From DASXBA01 sp046729895 (GTDB taxonomy: Bacteria; Actinomycetota; Thermoleophilia; Solirubrobacterales; Thermoleophilaceae): 21,769 nt of DNA. Positions 1 to 7,172 of this stretch are shown piece after piece. The notes under the pieces are model-generated. The model was given only the letters and a program-made list of their open reading frames with translations. It had not been told where the DNA came from and did not search any database. The stretch's first letter is position 1; the number at the start of each line of letters is the position of its first letter. The position numbers and the translations under genes are program-made. The stretch spans positions 1 through 21,769 of the forward strand of contig JBKPHP010000202.1 of the NCBI GenBank assembly GCA_046729895.1, read 5' to 3'.

Positions 1-3
1 GCG

Positions 4-27
4 GGCTCGCCGCCGCGGCGGCGAGCC
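4..27. terminator. Perfect GC-rich palindrome, probable terminator of an off-window gene
   Basis: Two 12-nt arms, GGCTCGCCGCCG and its exact complement, abut with no spacer, so a transcript would fold into a very stable hairpin. No T-run follows. It probably ends a gene lying to the left of the window. Confidence 0.4.
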
Positions 28-227
28 GGTGGCGGCGCGGCGCCAGAACTGACGCCTCAACGCCTCCGAGAGGGCAGGTGCGACACCCCGGCCGGGGCCG
101 CCCCGGGCGCCCGGCCTGGTCCGGGGTGGCGCCACTACCGCGCCTCGCTGCGACCGCGCGTGCGGCTCTTGGGAGCCCCGCTTTCCAGCTAGAGTGTGCG
201 CACGCGCAAGCCAACCCGAGGAGAGCG

Positions 228-686
228 ATGGCAGCTAAGAAGAGAGCCGCGAAGGCCGGAGCCGGAGCCGTATCGGCTGGTCGGGCGGTTCGGACGAACC
301 AGTACGTCCAGCGGTTGGTTGAGGACGACGACCTGCGCGAGAACCTTCGCACGGCTTTCGAGTCCGCGCGCAAGGCGTACACGCGGATGTCCAACGGCAA
401 GGGTCCCGTCAGGTCGGTCACGGAGGACAAGAAGGTCCAGAGGGACCTCCGCGACGCGGCCATTTCGCTCCGCGAGGCGGCCGATCAGCTGCGCGGGAAG
501 AAGAAGAAGCGGCGTCGCGGCCGCGTCCTCCTCATCGGCCTGGTCGGCGCGGGCCTGGCGCTTGCGCTCAGCGAGGGCCTGCGCAAGAAGGTCCTCGACG
601 CTCTGTTTGGGGCCGAGGAGGAGTTCGAGTACACGGCGACGACCACGCCCGAGCCCGCTTCGACCGAGCCCGTCGGCACGACGTAG
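228..686 (+). CDS. Small membrane-anchored protein of unknown function
   Basis: This encodes 152 residues with no family I recognise. The N-terminus is Lys/Ala rich (MAAKKRAAKAG), and residues about 25-90 are charged and helical, possibly a coiled coil. A KKKKRRRGR basic patch precedes one hydrophobic segment at about 98-118, and the C-terminus is a Thr/Pro-rich tail. The positive patch before the helix suggests the N-terminal helical part stays in the cytoplasm. I chose the ATG at 228 over an in-frame start at 78 because GAGGAGAG sits 3-4 nt upstream and because the extra upstream residues are low-complexity. TTGGGA (169-174) and TAGAGT (190-195) could be its -35 and -10. A strong palindromic terminator follows at 716-741. 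Function is unknown. Confidence 0.75.
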   Translation: MAAKKRAAKAGAGAVSAGRAVRTNQYVQRLVEDDDLRENLRTAFESARKAYTRMSNGKGPVRSVTEDKKVQRDLRDAAISLREAADQLRGKKKKRRRGRVLLIGLVGAGLALALSEGLRKKVLDALFGAEEEFEYTATTTPEPASTEPVGTT

Positions 687-715
687 CCGCCGCGCGGCCC
701 GGACGGCCCAGCTTC

Positions 716-741
716 GAGGGGGCGCCATATGGCGCCCCCTC
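716..741. terminator. 26-bp perfect palindrome, terminator
   Basis: Arms GAGGGGGCGCCAT and ATGGCGCCCCCTC are exact complements with no spacer. It lies 30 bp after the stop of the preceding gene and before the TetR gene, where a terminator is expected. It lacks a long T-tract, as is common in high-GC actinobacteria. Confidence 0.6.
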
Positions 742-782
742 AGCATTCTGGTTGGCCGGCCAGCTAGACTCCCGGAGCGCGT

Positions 783-1391
783 ATGGAGGCATCGGTCGTA
801 GCCCCCCGCAGGCTTGAGGGAGAGAAGGCGAAGAGGATCATCGAGGCAATGCGGGCCAGCGTCGGCACGCGGGGCGCGGCCGGCTCGACATTCGATCACG
901 TGGCTCGCGAGGCCGGCGTCTCCCGCGGCCTCCTGCACTACTACTTCGGCTCCAAGGAGCGCCTGCTGGTGGAGGTGGTCCGCCACGACTGCGAAGTACG
1001 GATCAAGGCGATGGACGAGCGGCTCGCACGCGCGAACTCGGTCGACGGGATCGTCCAGGCGCTGGTTCACGGACTCGAGGAGTTCATCGAGGAGGCGCCT
1101 GGCAGCCAGGCCGTCACCTACGAGATGCTGAGCGCCTCGCGCCACAGCGAGGAGATCCGTTCGGAGTTGGCCGAGCTCTACCGCCGCTGGCGTCAGCATC
1201 TGGCCGCCGCACTCCGCGAGAAGGAGCGGCAGGGCGTCGTGAACCTCAAGGCCGACCCCGAGTCGGTCGCGGCGGTCCTCTTCGCCCTCGGCGACGGCTT
1301 CGGAATCCAGCTGAGCTCGGACCCGGATTGGGACAGCAACGCGGCGTTCGAGCTCGGAGTGCAGGTGGCGCGCAGGCTGCTCGGGGCCTAG
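783..1391 (+). CDS. TetR/AcrR-family transcriptional regulator
   Basis: The 202-residue protein has the usual TetR size. The N-terminal DNA-binding domain is at about residues 14-62, with the helix-turn-helix at about 36-56 (TFDHVAREAGVSRGLLHYYFGSKERLL), including the family-typical YYxFxSKExL. Residues about 70-200 form the all-helical ligand-binding and dimerisation half, which has no assignable ligand. TAGACT at 765-770 may be the -10 box. The gene is convergent with the heme peroxidase: the two stops are only 26 bp apart. TetR proteins usually repress themselves and a neighbour, but no divergent partner is visible here, so the target is unknown. Confidence 0.9.
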   Translation: MEASVVAPRRLEGEKAKRIIEAMRASVGTRGAAGSTFDHVAREAGVSRGLLHYYFGSKERLLVEVVRHDCEVRIKAMDERLARANSVDGIVQALVHGLEEFIEEAPGSQAVTYEMLSASRHSEEIRSELAELYRRWRQHLAAALREKERQGVVNLKADPESVAAVLFALGDGFGIQLSSDPDWDSNAAFELGVQVARRLLGA

Positions 1392-1417
1392 GCGGACCCC
1401 GCCAGCGGGCAGGGGGG

Positions 1418-2995
1418 CTAAGCGAAAAGAGGCTGCGCCGAGTGCCTGCTCTCGGGATCCACGCCGGCGTAGGTCAGGAAGTCCTTCATCCGGAAGGACG
1501 AGCCGGCCCCGTTCGCGGTTGGCGTCCAGTTCCGCTGCTGGGCCAGGTATGAGGCCGGGTCGCTCCTGATTAGCCCGATCAGGACCTCGGCGACGATGCG
1601 GCCGCCGACCGGTCCGAGCGTGAGACCCTCCGCCCTGACCTCCGCCTCCTTGAGGCAGTAGTACCAGAGGGGCGTGCTCGACTGAAACCCATACGGCGTG
1701 AGCTCGGCGAGATCCGCGGCCGAGAGCGCCCGCTCGCCCATCGCGGTGGCCAACGACTGTCCCGACGGGAGGCTCCAGGTGAGCTGGCGGAGCAGGTTGC
1801 GCTGCGGCAGCACCTGGGGCTGGTCGTGACTTGGGATCGCCCCGAGGGGCAGGTTGAACAGAGGCGTGGAGATCTTAGTGTCGATCGTCTTGTTGGGCTT
1901 CACCTCGCGATCGCCGAAATCGAAGAAGGTCTGCCAGCCGATGAACCGGCGGGGCGCCCGGGCGCCGCCGCGGAGGTCGACCGGGTCGGCTTGAGCGTCG
2001 CCCGCGGGGTCGAAGATCATCCCGAAGAAGGGGTTGCCGCCGTCGCCCTTCAGGTTCGCCCGGTACGAGGGACGCACCATGCTGTGGCCGAAGCGGTAGG
2101 CAGCGGCCTGGAACTCCACCGGTATGAATCCCTGGCCGAGCTTGGGCCTGTAGAAGCGAGGGCCGTGCGTCAGGACGGCGTCGACCAGGGACTGCCCCAC
2201 GATCAGCGGCAGGAACTCGTGCAGAACCATCCAGTGGTAATGCCACGTGGTGAGGCGGCGAGCTCGCTGGAAAGCGCCCTGCCAGGTCTTCGAGCCGTCC
2301 GCTCGGGCCTCATCGACGGCACGGTTGTGAAAGAGGATGAACGCGCAGTGGAGCCCGGCGATCATCAGGTTCTCGTCGTTGCGCGGATCGGGAATGATCG
2401 CCGCGTTGGAGCTGTCGCGCGCCAGGTCCTCGAAGAGACCCCCGGAATCGATCCTGAGCTTCGCGCGGTCCGCAGACTCGTATAGCTGAGGGCTGGACGC
2501 GGGCCCATTGCCGTAGACGCTGTCGAGGTCGAGCGAAGGCGTGCGCGAGTTGCGCGAGCTGGACGGCTCGGTGGGGATCCCGAGCGGAGAGGTCGTGTCG
2601 AACGTGATGTCGTGGTCGATGAACTGACCGAAGAAGGTCGTCCCCGCAGTGTGGGTGGAGTTGTTGGGATTGTTGACGCTCTTCGCCGGATCGATGATGA
2701 GCTGGACCGGCCCGGCGCTCAGGTCGTCGCTTGCGTCGAGCGGCCCGCCCTTCCCGCCCAACGCGTTGAGCTGCTGCTTGACTGCGTCCGTGGCCGCCGC
2801 GAAGGGCTGCAGCTTGGGGAAGATGCGGCCGAACGTAGTGGGGCTGGTTTGGACGGTGGAGCTGCGCGCCGCCGGGGGAGCGGGCAAGAGCGCGCCGCCC
2901 AGCGCGCGGCTCACAGTGACGGCGCCCGCTCCCGCGCCGGCTCTCAACAGGAAGCTCCGTCTCGTGAGACGCGATCGTCCGATCTCGTGGGCCAT
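1418..2995 (-). CDS. Tat-exported heme peroxidase of the animal (peroxidasin/cyclooxygenase) superfamily
   Basis: The 525-residue protein begins with a twin-arginine signal (TRRSFLLRAGAG, about residues 11-35) followed by an Ala-rich cleavage region, so it is predicted to leave the cytoplasm folded with its heme. The peroxidase fold shows the distal motif FGQFIDHDI with His128 and the Asp residues around it, the catalytic Arg/Glu block DPRNDENL (Arg205, Glu208) leading into a HNR motif near 223-225, and the proximal heme ligand in YRFGHSMV (His304). These match the distal His, Arg-x-x-Glu and proximal His of lactoperoxidase-type enzymes. It should oxidise small substrates or halides with hydrogen peroxide, but the natural substrate cannot be read from sequence. 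AAGGA sits 5-6 nt before the ATG. It stands alone and is convergent with the TetR gene. Confidence 0.92.
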   Translation of the reverse strand: MAHEIGRSRLTRRSFLLRAGAGAGAVTVSRALGGALLPAPPAARSSTVQTSPTTFGRIFPKLQPFAAATDAVKQQLNALGGKGGPLDASDDLSAGPVQLIIDPAKSVNNPNNSTHTAGTTFFGQFIDHDITFDTTSPLGIPTEPSSSRNSRTPSLDLDSVYGNGPASSPQLYESADRAKLRIDSGGLFEDLARDSSNAAIIPDPRNDENLMIAGLHCAFILFHNRAVDEARADGSKTWQGAFQRARRLTTWHYHWMVLHEFLPLIVGQSLVDAVLTHGPRFYRPKLGQGFIPVEFQAAAYRFGHSMVRPSYRANLKGDGGNPFFGMIFDPAGDAQADPVDLRGGARAPRRFIGWQTFFDFGDREVKPNKTIDTKISTPLFNLPLGAIPSHDQPQVLPQRNLLRQLTWSLPSGQSLATAMGERALSAADLAELTPYGFQSSTPLWYYCLKEAEVRAEGLTLGPVGGRIVAEVLIGLIRSDPASYLAQQRNWTPTANGAGSSFRMKDFLTYAGVDPESRHSAQPLFA

Positions 2996-3514
2996 ATTCG
3001 TCCTTCCGTGGGGCGGGGCCAGGGGCAGCGCGTAGCGACCTTAGCGTCGGCTCCAAGCTTCGTCGACCCAACGAGTCGGGACGTGTGTTCCCAGGCGCGC
3101 GAGACGCGCCGTCACCGCTCCCAACCGCTGCGTGAGGTCGAGCCCACCCCTCCTCAGGGGCAGGAGGTGGTCATCCGGAGTCCGTGTGTTCGGCGGGTCC
3201 GTTGAAGCGGCGTTCGTACCCGAGGAGCGACAGGCACTCGTGCTCGGTCAGGCCATTTCTCGTTTCGGGCTTGGGATACCGGCTCGATCCGAACGGGTAC
3301 AGACGCGTGCGCAGGCGCGCGAAGAGGCTCGAGTCACCCGACCCGTTCGAACCGGTTACAGCACGTGGTTGGGCCCGCATGGCCAAACGCCACCTCGTGG
3401 TACGTGAGATCTACACGGTAGCGCCGTCGTGGGGCGCCGGCCAGTGGCGAGGCCGTGATCTGTTGAACGACGAAACGGAACGGCGTCCGCTGCCTCGGAC
3501 CCGCTGCCGATTGA
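2996..3514. other. 519-bp intergenic region between glyS and the peroxidase gene
   Basis: Nothing convincing is encoded here. It holds the peroxidase ribosome-binding site, an 8-bp GTTCGAAC palindrome at about 3345-3352, and open frames with atypical composition. A 71-codon leftward frame (3171-3386) is listed separately. A rightward 48-codon frame beginning at 3379 lacks a convincing ribosome-binding site. Confidence 0.5.
3171..3386 (-). CDS. Possible small ORF or gene remnant
   Basis: The leftward 71-codon frame has a protein-like second half (for example RTRLYPFGSSRYPKPETR, then GLTEHECLSLLGYERRFNGP) but a poor N-terminus and no clear ribosome-binding site. I do not recognise the family. 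It may be the tail of a gene whose front has been lost, or chance coding in GC-rich DNA. Confidence 0.2.
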   Translation of the reverse strand: MAMRAQPRAVTGSNGSGDSSLFARLRTRLYPFGSSRYPKPETRNGLTEHECLSLLGYERRFNGPAEHTDSG

Positions 3515-4879
3515 TCAGCTCGTGAGCTTGGGTGTGGTCCAGGGCGCGGCCAGCCGGCGCTCCAGCTCCTCGCCGAGCTGCGCAATCGGCACGCGCACCT
3601 GCTCGAGCGTGTCGCGATCGCGCAACGTGACGGTGTCATCCTCGATCGTCCCCCCGTCGATCGTGACGCCCCAAGGCGTCCCGATCTCGTCCTGTCGGCG
3701 GTAACGGCGGCCGATCGACCCGCCCGCGTCGTATTCCGACGGCATCCGGCGTCGCAGGTCCTCGTACACCTCACGCGCCTTCTCCGGCATGCCATCGCGC
3801 GACACCAGTGGCAGGACGGCCACCTTCACAGGGGCCAGCCGGGGATGGAGACGTAGGACCGTGCGCTGCCGGCCCTCGATCTCCTCCTCGTCGTAGGCGT
3901 CGACCATGAACGCGAGCATCGAACGGTCCACCCCGGCCGCGGGCTCCACGACATGCGGCACGTAGCGCTCCCCCGTTGCCGTGTCAACGTACTCGAGCTT
4001 CTCGCCGGAAAACTTTGCGTGCTGGGTCAGGTCGAAGTCGCCCCGGTTGGCGATGCCCTCGAGCTCGGACCAGCCGATGGGGAACAGGTATTCGACGTCG
4101 GAGGTGGCCGTCGAGTAGTGCGACAGCTCCTCCTCGGGATGCGCCCGCAGCCGCAGGTGGTCGGGACGAAGCCCCAGAGCGGAGTACCAGCGCATCCGCT
4201 CGTCGAGCCAGTAGCCGTACCACTTCTCAGCCTCACTCGGCGGCACGAAGTACTCCATCTCCATCTGCTCGAACTCGCGCGTGCGAAAGATGAAGTTGCC
4301 GGGCGTGATCTCGTTCCTGAACGACTTGCCGACCTGCGCGATCCCGAAGGGCGGTTTCTTGCGCGCGAACTGGAGCACGTTCTTGAAGTTGACGAAGATC
4401 CCCTGCGCGGTCTCCGGCCGCAGGTATGCAACCGAGGCCTCGTCCTCCACGGGGCCCATGTGGGTCCTGAACATAAGGTTGAACCGGCGCGGCTCGGAGA
4501 GTTCCCCGCCGCACTCCGGGCACCGCAACTCGCCCTCCGGCTGCTGCTCGCGAAGGTGATCCTCCCGCCACCGCTTCTTGCATTCGCCGAGGCACTGCAC
4601 GAGCGGATCGGTGAAGCCCTCGAGGTGGCCTGAGGCCTCCCAGGTCTTCGGGTGCATGATGATCGCGGCATCGATGGCGACGATGTCGTCGCGTTCGTAG
4701 ACCATCGCTCGCCACCACTCGTCCTTGATGTTCTGCCTGAGCAGGACGCCGTAGTGACCGTAGTCGTAGGTGGAGGCCAGCCCGCCGTAGATCTCCGTGG
4801 ACTGGAACACGAAGCCGCGCCGCCTGCAAAGCGCGACGATCTTGTCCATCGTTACGACGTCCTGGGCCTGGGTGGCCAT
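3515..4879 (-). CDS. glyS: Glycyl-tRNA synthetase, class II single-chain type
   Basis: It charges tRNA-Gly with glycine for translation in the cytoplasm. This is the dimeric type found in Actinobacteria and eukaryotes, not the alpha2beta2 E. coli type. Counting from the ATG at 4879 it has 454 residues, close to the family norm of about 460. Visible are the opening MDKIVALCRRRGFVFQSTEIYGG, a four-cysteine zinc insertion (CLGEC and CPECG), motif 2 around FRNEITP, the motif 3 core GVDRSMLAFM, and a C-terminal anticodon-binding domain starting near KVAVLPLVS. A TTG at 4888 is in frame, but the ATG fits a leaderless promoter (TAGATT at 4892-4887, 7 bp before the ATG). No operon partner is present. 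Confidence 0.96.
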   Translation of the reverse strand: MATQAQDVVTMDKIVALCRRRGFVFQSTEIYGGLASTYDYGHYGVLLRQNIKDEWWRAMVYERDDIVAIDAAIIMHPKTWEASGHLEGFTDPLVQCLGECKKRWREDHLREQQPEGELRCPECGGELSEPRRFNLMFRTHMGPVEDEASVAYLRPETAQGIFVNFKNVLQFARKKPPFGIAQVGKSFRNEITPGNFIFRTREFEQMEMEYFVPPSEAEKWYGYWLDERMRWYSALGLRPDHLRLRAHPEEELSHYSTATSDVEYLFPIGWSELEGIANRGDFDLTQHAKFSGEKLEYVDTATGERYVPHVVEPAAGVDRSMLAFMVDAYDEEEIEGRQRTVLRLHPRLAPVKVAVLPLVSRDGMPEKAREVYEDLRRRMPSEYDAGGSIGRRYRRQDEIGTPWGVTIDGGTIEDDTVTLRDRDTLEQVRVPIAQLGEELERRLAAPWTTPKLTS

Positions 4880-4886
4880 CCAGCCC

Positions 4887-4892
4887 AATCTA
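4887..4892 (-). promoter_or_regulatory. Putative -10 box of leaderless glyS
   Basis: Read on the minus strand, TAGATT is followed by 7 bp and then the glyS ATG, which would place the transcription start at the start codon. No convincing -35 is seen. Confidence 0.35.
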
Positions 4893-4995
4893 GCTTGACC
4901 CGCGGTTCGCCAAGAAAAGGATCGAAATAGCGGCCTTTTGTGGCGCCGCGAGACGCCCTCGGTCCGGCAACTGGGGTACCTTGGGCGCCGAGGCG

Positions 4996-5112
4996 ATGGT
5001 CACGACCGCGCTACGACCGATCGGGCACCTGGCGGCCTGGCTCGTGTGGCAGTCGATGAGGGTCTCCCTGCTCGACGATCTGGAGTCTCCCCGCCCGCCC
5101 CACGCCTCCTAG
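4996..5112 (+). CDS. Possible 38-residue hydrophobic small protein
   Basis: ATG to TAG frame of 38 residues containing a hydrophobic stretch (HLAAWLVW) and an acidic patch. GAGGCG precedes the ATG. I recognise no family, and the frame could be fortuitous. Apart from this, the glyS-to-IS interval (4893-5247) contains only the repeats described separately. Confidence 0.2.
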   Translation: MVTTALRPIGHLAAWLVWQSMRVSLLDDLESPRPPHAS

Positions 5113-5141
5113 CGCGCAACCGAGATTCGCCGAGCGCGGGC

Positions 5142-5176
5142 ACGCCCGCGGCGCGTAACCCAAGAATTTGCCGGGG
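5142..5176 (+). repeat. Copy 1 of a 35-bp direct repeat (half of a hairpin)
   Basis: It matches 6384-6418 at 31 of 35 positions. It begins ACGCCCGCGGCG and ends TTGCCGGGG. In the second copy this end is the left arm of a perfect hairpin. Here the right arm is missing, because the sequence changes to the IS-end-like motif at 5182. Confidence 0.6.
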
Positions 5177-5181
5177 CGACG

Positions 5182-5201
5182 TGACCCCCTGAAACGGGCC
5201 C
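5182..5201 (+). repeat. IS3-type end motif, copy 1
   Basis: TGACCCCCTGAAACGGGCCC resembles an IS3-family terminal repeat and lies 46 bp before the transposase start codon. A 19-nt near-copy (one C shorter) lies at 6247-6265 in the same orientation, so the two are direct, not inverted. Confidence 0.5.
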
Positions 5202-5247
5202 ACCTGGTATGAGGGATCCGTCACGGCCGACCCGGCCAGGAGGAACG

Positions 5248-5832
5248 ATGAAAGGCAGGAAGCACACGCCGGAGCAGATCGTCCGGAAGCCGCGGGAGGG
5301 AGAGCGGCTGATCGCCGAGGGGAAGAGCCGGGGGCGCAACCAGTACGGCGGCCTGAAGGCGGACGACGCCAAGGAGCTGCGCCGGCTGAAGGACGAGAAC
5401 GGTCGGCTCAAGCGAGTGGTCGCGGATCTCACCCTCGATAACGCGATCCTGCGGGAGGCAGCCGTGCTGCGTCAGGAGGCCTGGCCAGCCGGGTGGGCCG
5501 CTCGATCACCGCCGACGACATGGTGGCCGGCCCTGGACGAGGCCGCCGCTCAGCGCGGTGTCCCTGAGTACATCCGCTGCGACAAAGGGCCGGAGCTGAT
5601 CGCCGCGATTCGCGACTGGTGCCGCTTCATGGGGACGAAAACCGCGTACATCGAGCCCGGCAGTCCCTGTGAGAACCCCTTCGTCGAGAGCTTCAACGGC
5701 AAGCTCCGCGACGAGTTCGTCGCCCGGGAGATCTTCGACACCGTGATGGAGGCGCGCGCCCTGGAACGGCCTACAACGCCCGGGATAAAATGGGACGACA
5801 TAAAGCAAAGGAGCGGCACCTCTACAACATGA
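5248..5832 (+). pseudogene. Internally deleted IS3-family transposase (OrfA/OrfB remnant)
   Basis: A near-perfect ribosome-binding site (AGGAGG) precedes the ATG, and the first residues MKGRKHTPEQIVRK are a typical IS3 OrfA opening. The helix-turn-helix middle of OrfA is missing: the sequence jumps from AEGKS to RNQYGGLKADDAKELRRLK. Most of OrfB is also gone, so only the last part of the DDE integrase core remains (IRCDKGPELIAAI, then ENPFVESFNGKLRDEF). The first catalytic Asp is absent. After about 5765 the frame leaves homology. The reading frame is open for 194 codons only because the deletions kept the phase. The product cannot be an active transposase. Confidence 0.8.
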
Positions 5833-6239
5833 AGAAGAGCTCCGCGCAGAAGGTCGAGTCTCCATCTCAGCTGATAGAGGCAAGGATCAAAGAACTGGGC
5901 GACTGGCGGGGCAAGACCCTGTCCAGGCTTCGCGCCCTAATCAAACAGGCCGACCCCGAAGTGGTCGAGGAGTGGAAGTGGAGAAAGGCTTCTCATCCAG
6001 GGGTTCCGGTGTGGTCTCACCAAGGTCCGATCTGCACCGGCGAGACGTACAAGCGCGTCGTGAAACTTACGTTCTTCAAGGGGGCCTCGCTGAAGGACCC
6101 TTCGGGACTGTTCAACTCAAGCCTCGAAGGCAACACCCGGCGCGCAATCGACTTCCACGAGGACGATGAAATCGACGAGAAGGCTTTCGCGACCCTCATT
6201 CGAGCTGCCGTTAGCCTGAACGAGTCCTCGTCCCGCTAG
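5829..6239 (+). CDS. DUF1801 (YdhG-like) domain protein
   Basis: 136 residues from the ATG at 5829. The sequence runs through the features of DUF1801 proteins: an N-terminal helix pair (SPSQLIEARIKELGDWRG, LSRLRALIKQADPEVVEEWKW), the strand core GVPVWSH, CTGETYKRVVKLTF, then GLFNSSLEGNTRRAIDFHEDDEIDE. The fold is known, but the biochemical role of these proteins is not established. AAAGGAG lies 13-20 nt upstream, rather far, and an in-frame ATG at 5790 is an alternative start. The gene lies between two IS remnants and may have arrived with them. It ends in TAG. Confidence 0.85.
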   Translation: MKKSSAQKVESPSQLIEARIKELGDWRGKTLSRLRALIKQADPEVVEEWKWRKASHPGVPVWSHQGPICTGETYKRVVKLTFFKGASLKDPSGLFNSSLEGNTRRAIDFHEDDEIDEKAFATLIRAAVSLNESSSR

Positions 6240-6246
6240 TGTGACC

Positions 6247-6265
6247 TGACCCCTGAAACGGGCCC
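6247..6265 (+). repeat. IS3-type end motif, copy 2
   Basis: Near-identical to 5182-5201 and in the same orientation. It starts 7 bp after the DUF1801 stop and runs directly into a transposase scrap. It looks like the left end of a second, almost completely deleted IS copy. Confidence 0.45.
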
Positions 6266-6303
6266 TGGACTTCATCTTCGACGCGACGTCGGATGGCCGG
6301 TGA
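6262..6303 (+). pseudogene. 13-codon scrap of IS3-family transposase OrfB
   Basis: The frame reads ALDFIFDATSDGR followed by TGA. This matches the beginning of the IS3 integrase core, where the pattern is W-A-L/M-D-F-x-x-D-x-T-x-D-G-R and the first D is the first catalytic Asp. That part is the one missing from the remnant at 5248-5832. Nothing more of the transposase is readable downstream. Confidence 0.5.
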
Positions 6304-6383
6304 AGGCTGCAGCGTTCGCACCGCATCCCTCATGAAGGGTGGACCAGCAGACGGGGACCGGTCAGGGAAGGATCCCGACGCGT

Positions 6384-6418
6384 ACGCCCGCGGCGTGTAA
6401 CTCGAGAACTTGCCGGGG
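6384..6418 (+). repeat. Copy 2 of the 35-bp direct repeat
   Basis: 31 of 35 positions match 5142-5176. This copy continues into a complete hairpin (6410-6433), suggesting it is the intact version. Confidence 0.6.
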
Positions 6419-6433
6419 AAGGATCCCCGGCAA
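6410..6433. terminator. 10-bp-stem hairpin immediately left of attL
   Basis: Arms TTGCCGGGGA and TCCCCGGCAA pair perfectly around the loop AGGA. It ends 2 bp before the attachment-site palindrome. In the empty chromosome it would lie just upstream of the FmdB promoter and insulate it from upstream transcription. Confidence 0.5.
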
Positions 6434-6435
6434 AT

Positions 6436-6460
6436 TGGCACTCCTATACTCGGAGTGCCA
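6436..6460 (+). repeat. attL: direct repeat with CIRCE-like palindrome
   Basis: Arms TGGCACTCC (6436-6444) and GGAGTGCCA (6452-6460) flank the 7-bp centre TATACTC. The copy at 17996-18019 is identical over 24 bp. The inverted arms around a 7-bp centre have the layout of a tyrosine-recombinase core site. The same bases also read GGCACTC-N9-GAGTGCC, the CIRCE/HrcA operator pattern. The TATACT inside could act as a -10 box directed into the element. Confidence 0.8.
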
Positions 6461-6470
6461 CCAGATGCAA

Positions 6471-6496
6471 GAAACCCCCGCAAATGCGAGGGTTTC
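6471..6496. terminator. Hairpin just inside attL
   Basis: GAAACCC (6471-6477) pairs with GGGTTTC (6490-6496), and after one C-A mismatch the stem continues CGC/GCG with a small A-rich loop. It would stop transcription that enters the element from the attL copy of the TATACT promoter. The rest of 6497-6747 contains no gene I can support. Confidence 0.5.
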
Positions 6497-6761
6497 CGGT
6501 GCCTGGCGGGCCGCTACGCGAACGCCACGCGAACATCATCACGCGTCCGCAGCGCTCGCACCGCACCTCGACGCGTTTGTGCTCATTCTCGTCGAGTATC
6601 AGAACGTCGCCGTGCTCGTCGCCGGGACGCGGCAGACACTCACTCGAAACGCCCGTGCGGAATGGGATGAGGAGTGAAGCCTTCGCTACGCCGCGTATCT
6701 TTCAACGCGTCCGCTCAGCACGGCCAGGACGTGTTCCCGGCCCGAAACAGGAGGTTTTGTC

Positions 6762-7091
6762 GTGCACGCCCGCGTGACGTTCGCTCAGGTCAAGCCCGAG
6801 GACATCGAGGACTCCTCCCGGCTCTTCGGGGAGGGCATCATCCCCGCAGCCTGGGCGGAAGAGGGCTTCCGCGGCGCGCTCTTTCTGGTGCGCGACGACG
6901 GCACGGTAATGGCCATCGACCTCGCGGACAGCCTCGACCACCTTCGCGCCAATGAGAAGCACGGCCTCTATCAAGCAGAGGTCGCCAAGTTCCGGAGCCG
7001 CATCGTGGGCCATCCGCACCGCGAGTTCTTCCGAGTCGCCGTGTCAAAGGGCATCCAGGGCGGGGTCGAGCTGCTCGAGGACGCCAGCTGA
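6762..7091 (+). CDS. Small protein with dimeric alpha/beta-barrel (antibiotic-biosynthesis monooxygenase-like) fold, possible cargo
   Basis: It begins at a GTG preceded by CAGGAGG with 7-nt spacing, a very good ribosome-binding site, and encodes 109 residues. The pattern MHARVTFAQVKPEDIEDSSRLF, then IIPAAWAEEGFRGALFLVRDDGTVMAIDLADSLDHLRANE, follows the strand-helix-strand order of ABM-like proteins, in which the glycine of EGFxG and the following strand are typical. Whether it oxidises anything is unknown, since many members of the fold have no demonstrated activity. It lies between attL and the integrase, on the strand opposite to the element operon, the usual location for accessory cargo. 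Confidence 0.65.
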   Translation: MHARVTFAQVKPEDIEDSSRLFGEGIIPAAWAEEGFRGALFLVRDDGTVMAIDLADSLDHLRANEKHGLYQAEVAKFRSRIVGHPHREFFRVAVSKGIQGGVELLEDAS

Positions 7092-7142
7092 ATCCTCACC
7101 AACGCACACGAGCCGACCGGCGCGCGTCGTGGAACGGCCCGT

Positions 7143-7158
7143 GCCGCCGCGCGGCGGC
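7143..7158. terminator. 16-bp palindrome between convergent genes
   Basis: GCCGCCGC and GCGGCGGC are exact complements. It lies between the rightward cargo gene (stop 7091) and the leftward integrase operon (last stop 7173), where a bidirectional terminator is expected. Confidence 0.4.
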
Positions 7159-7172
7159 GTGACGCTGGCTCG

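Noticed and set aside
189..1199. 336-codon leftward frame antisense to the first two genes
   Set aside because: It spans an intergenic terminator and two well-supported rightward genes, and its composition is the Arg/Leu/Ala/Gly pattern of a shadow frame.
1826..2485. 219-codon rightward frame inside the peroxidase gene
   Set aside because: It is antisense to the conserved heme-peroxidase motifs and has no family features.
3341..3360. tRNA T-loop-like GTTCGAAC
   Set aside because: It is a plain 8-bp palindrome. No acceptor, D or anticodon arms can be folded around it on either strand.
3953..4633. 226-codon rightward frame inside glyS
   Set aside because: Antisense to glycyl-tRNA synthetase motifs, with a shadow-like composition.
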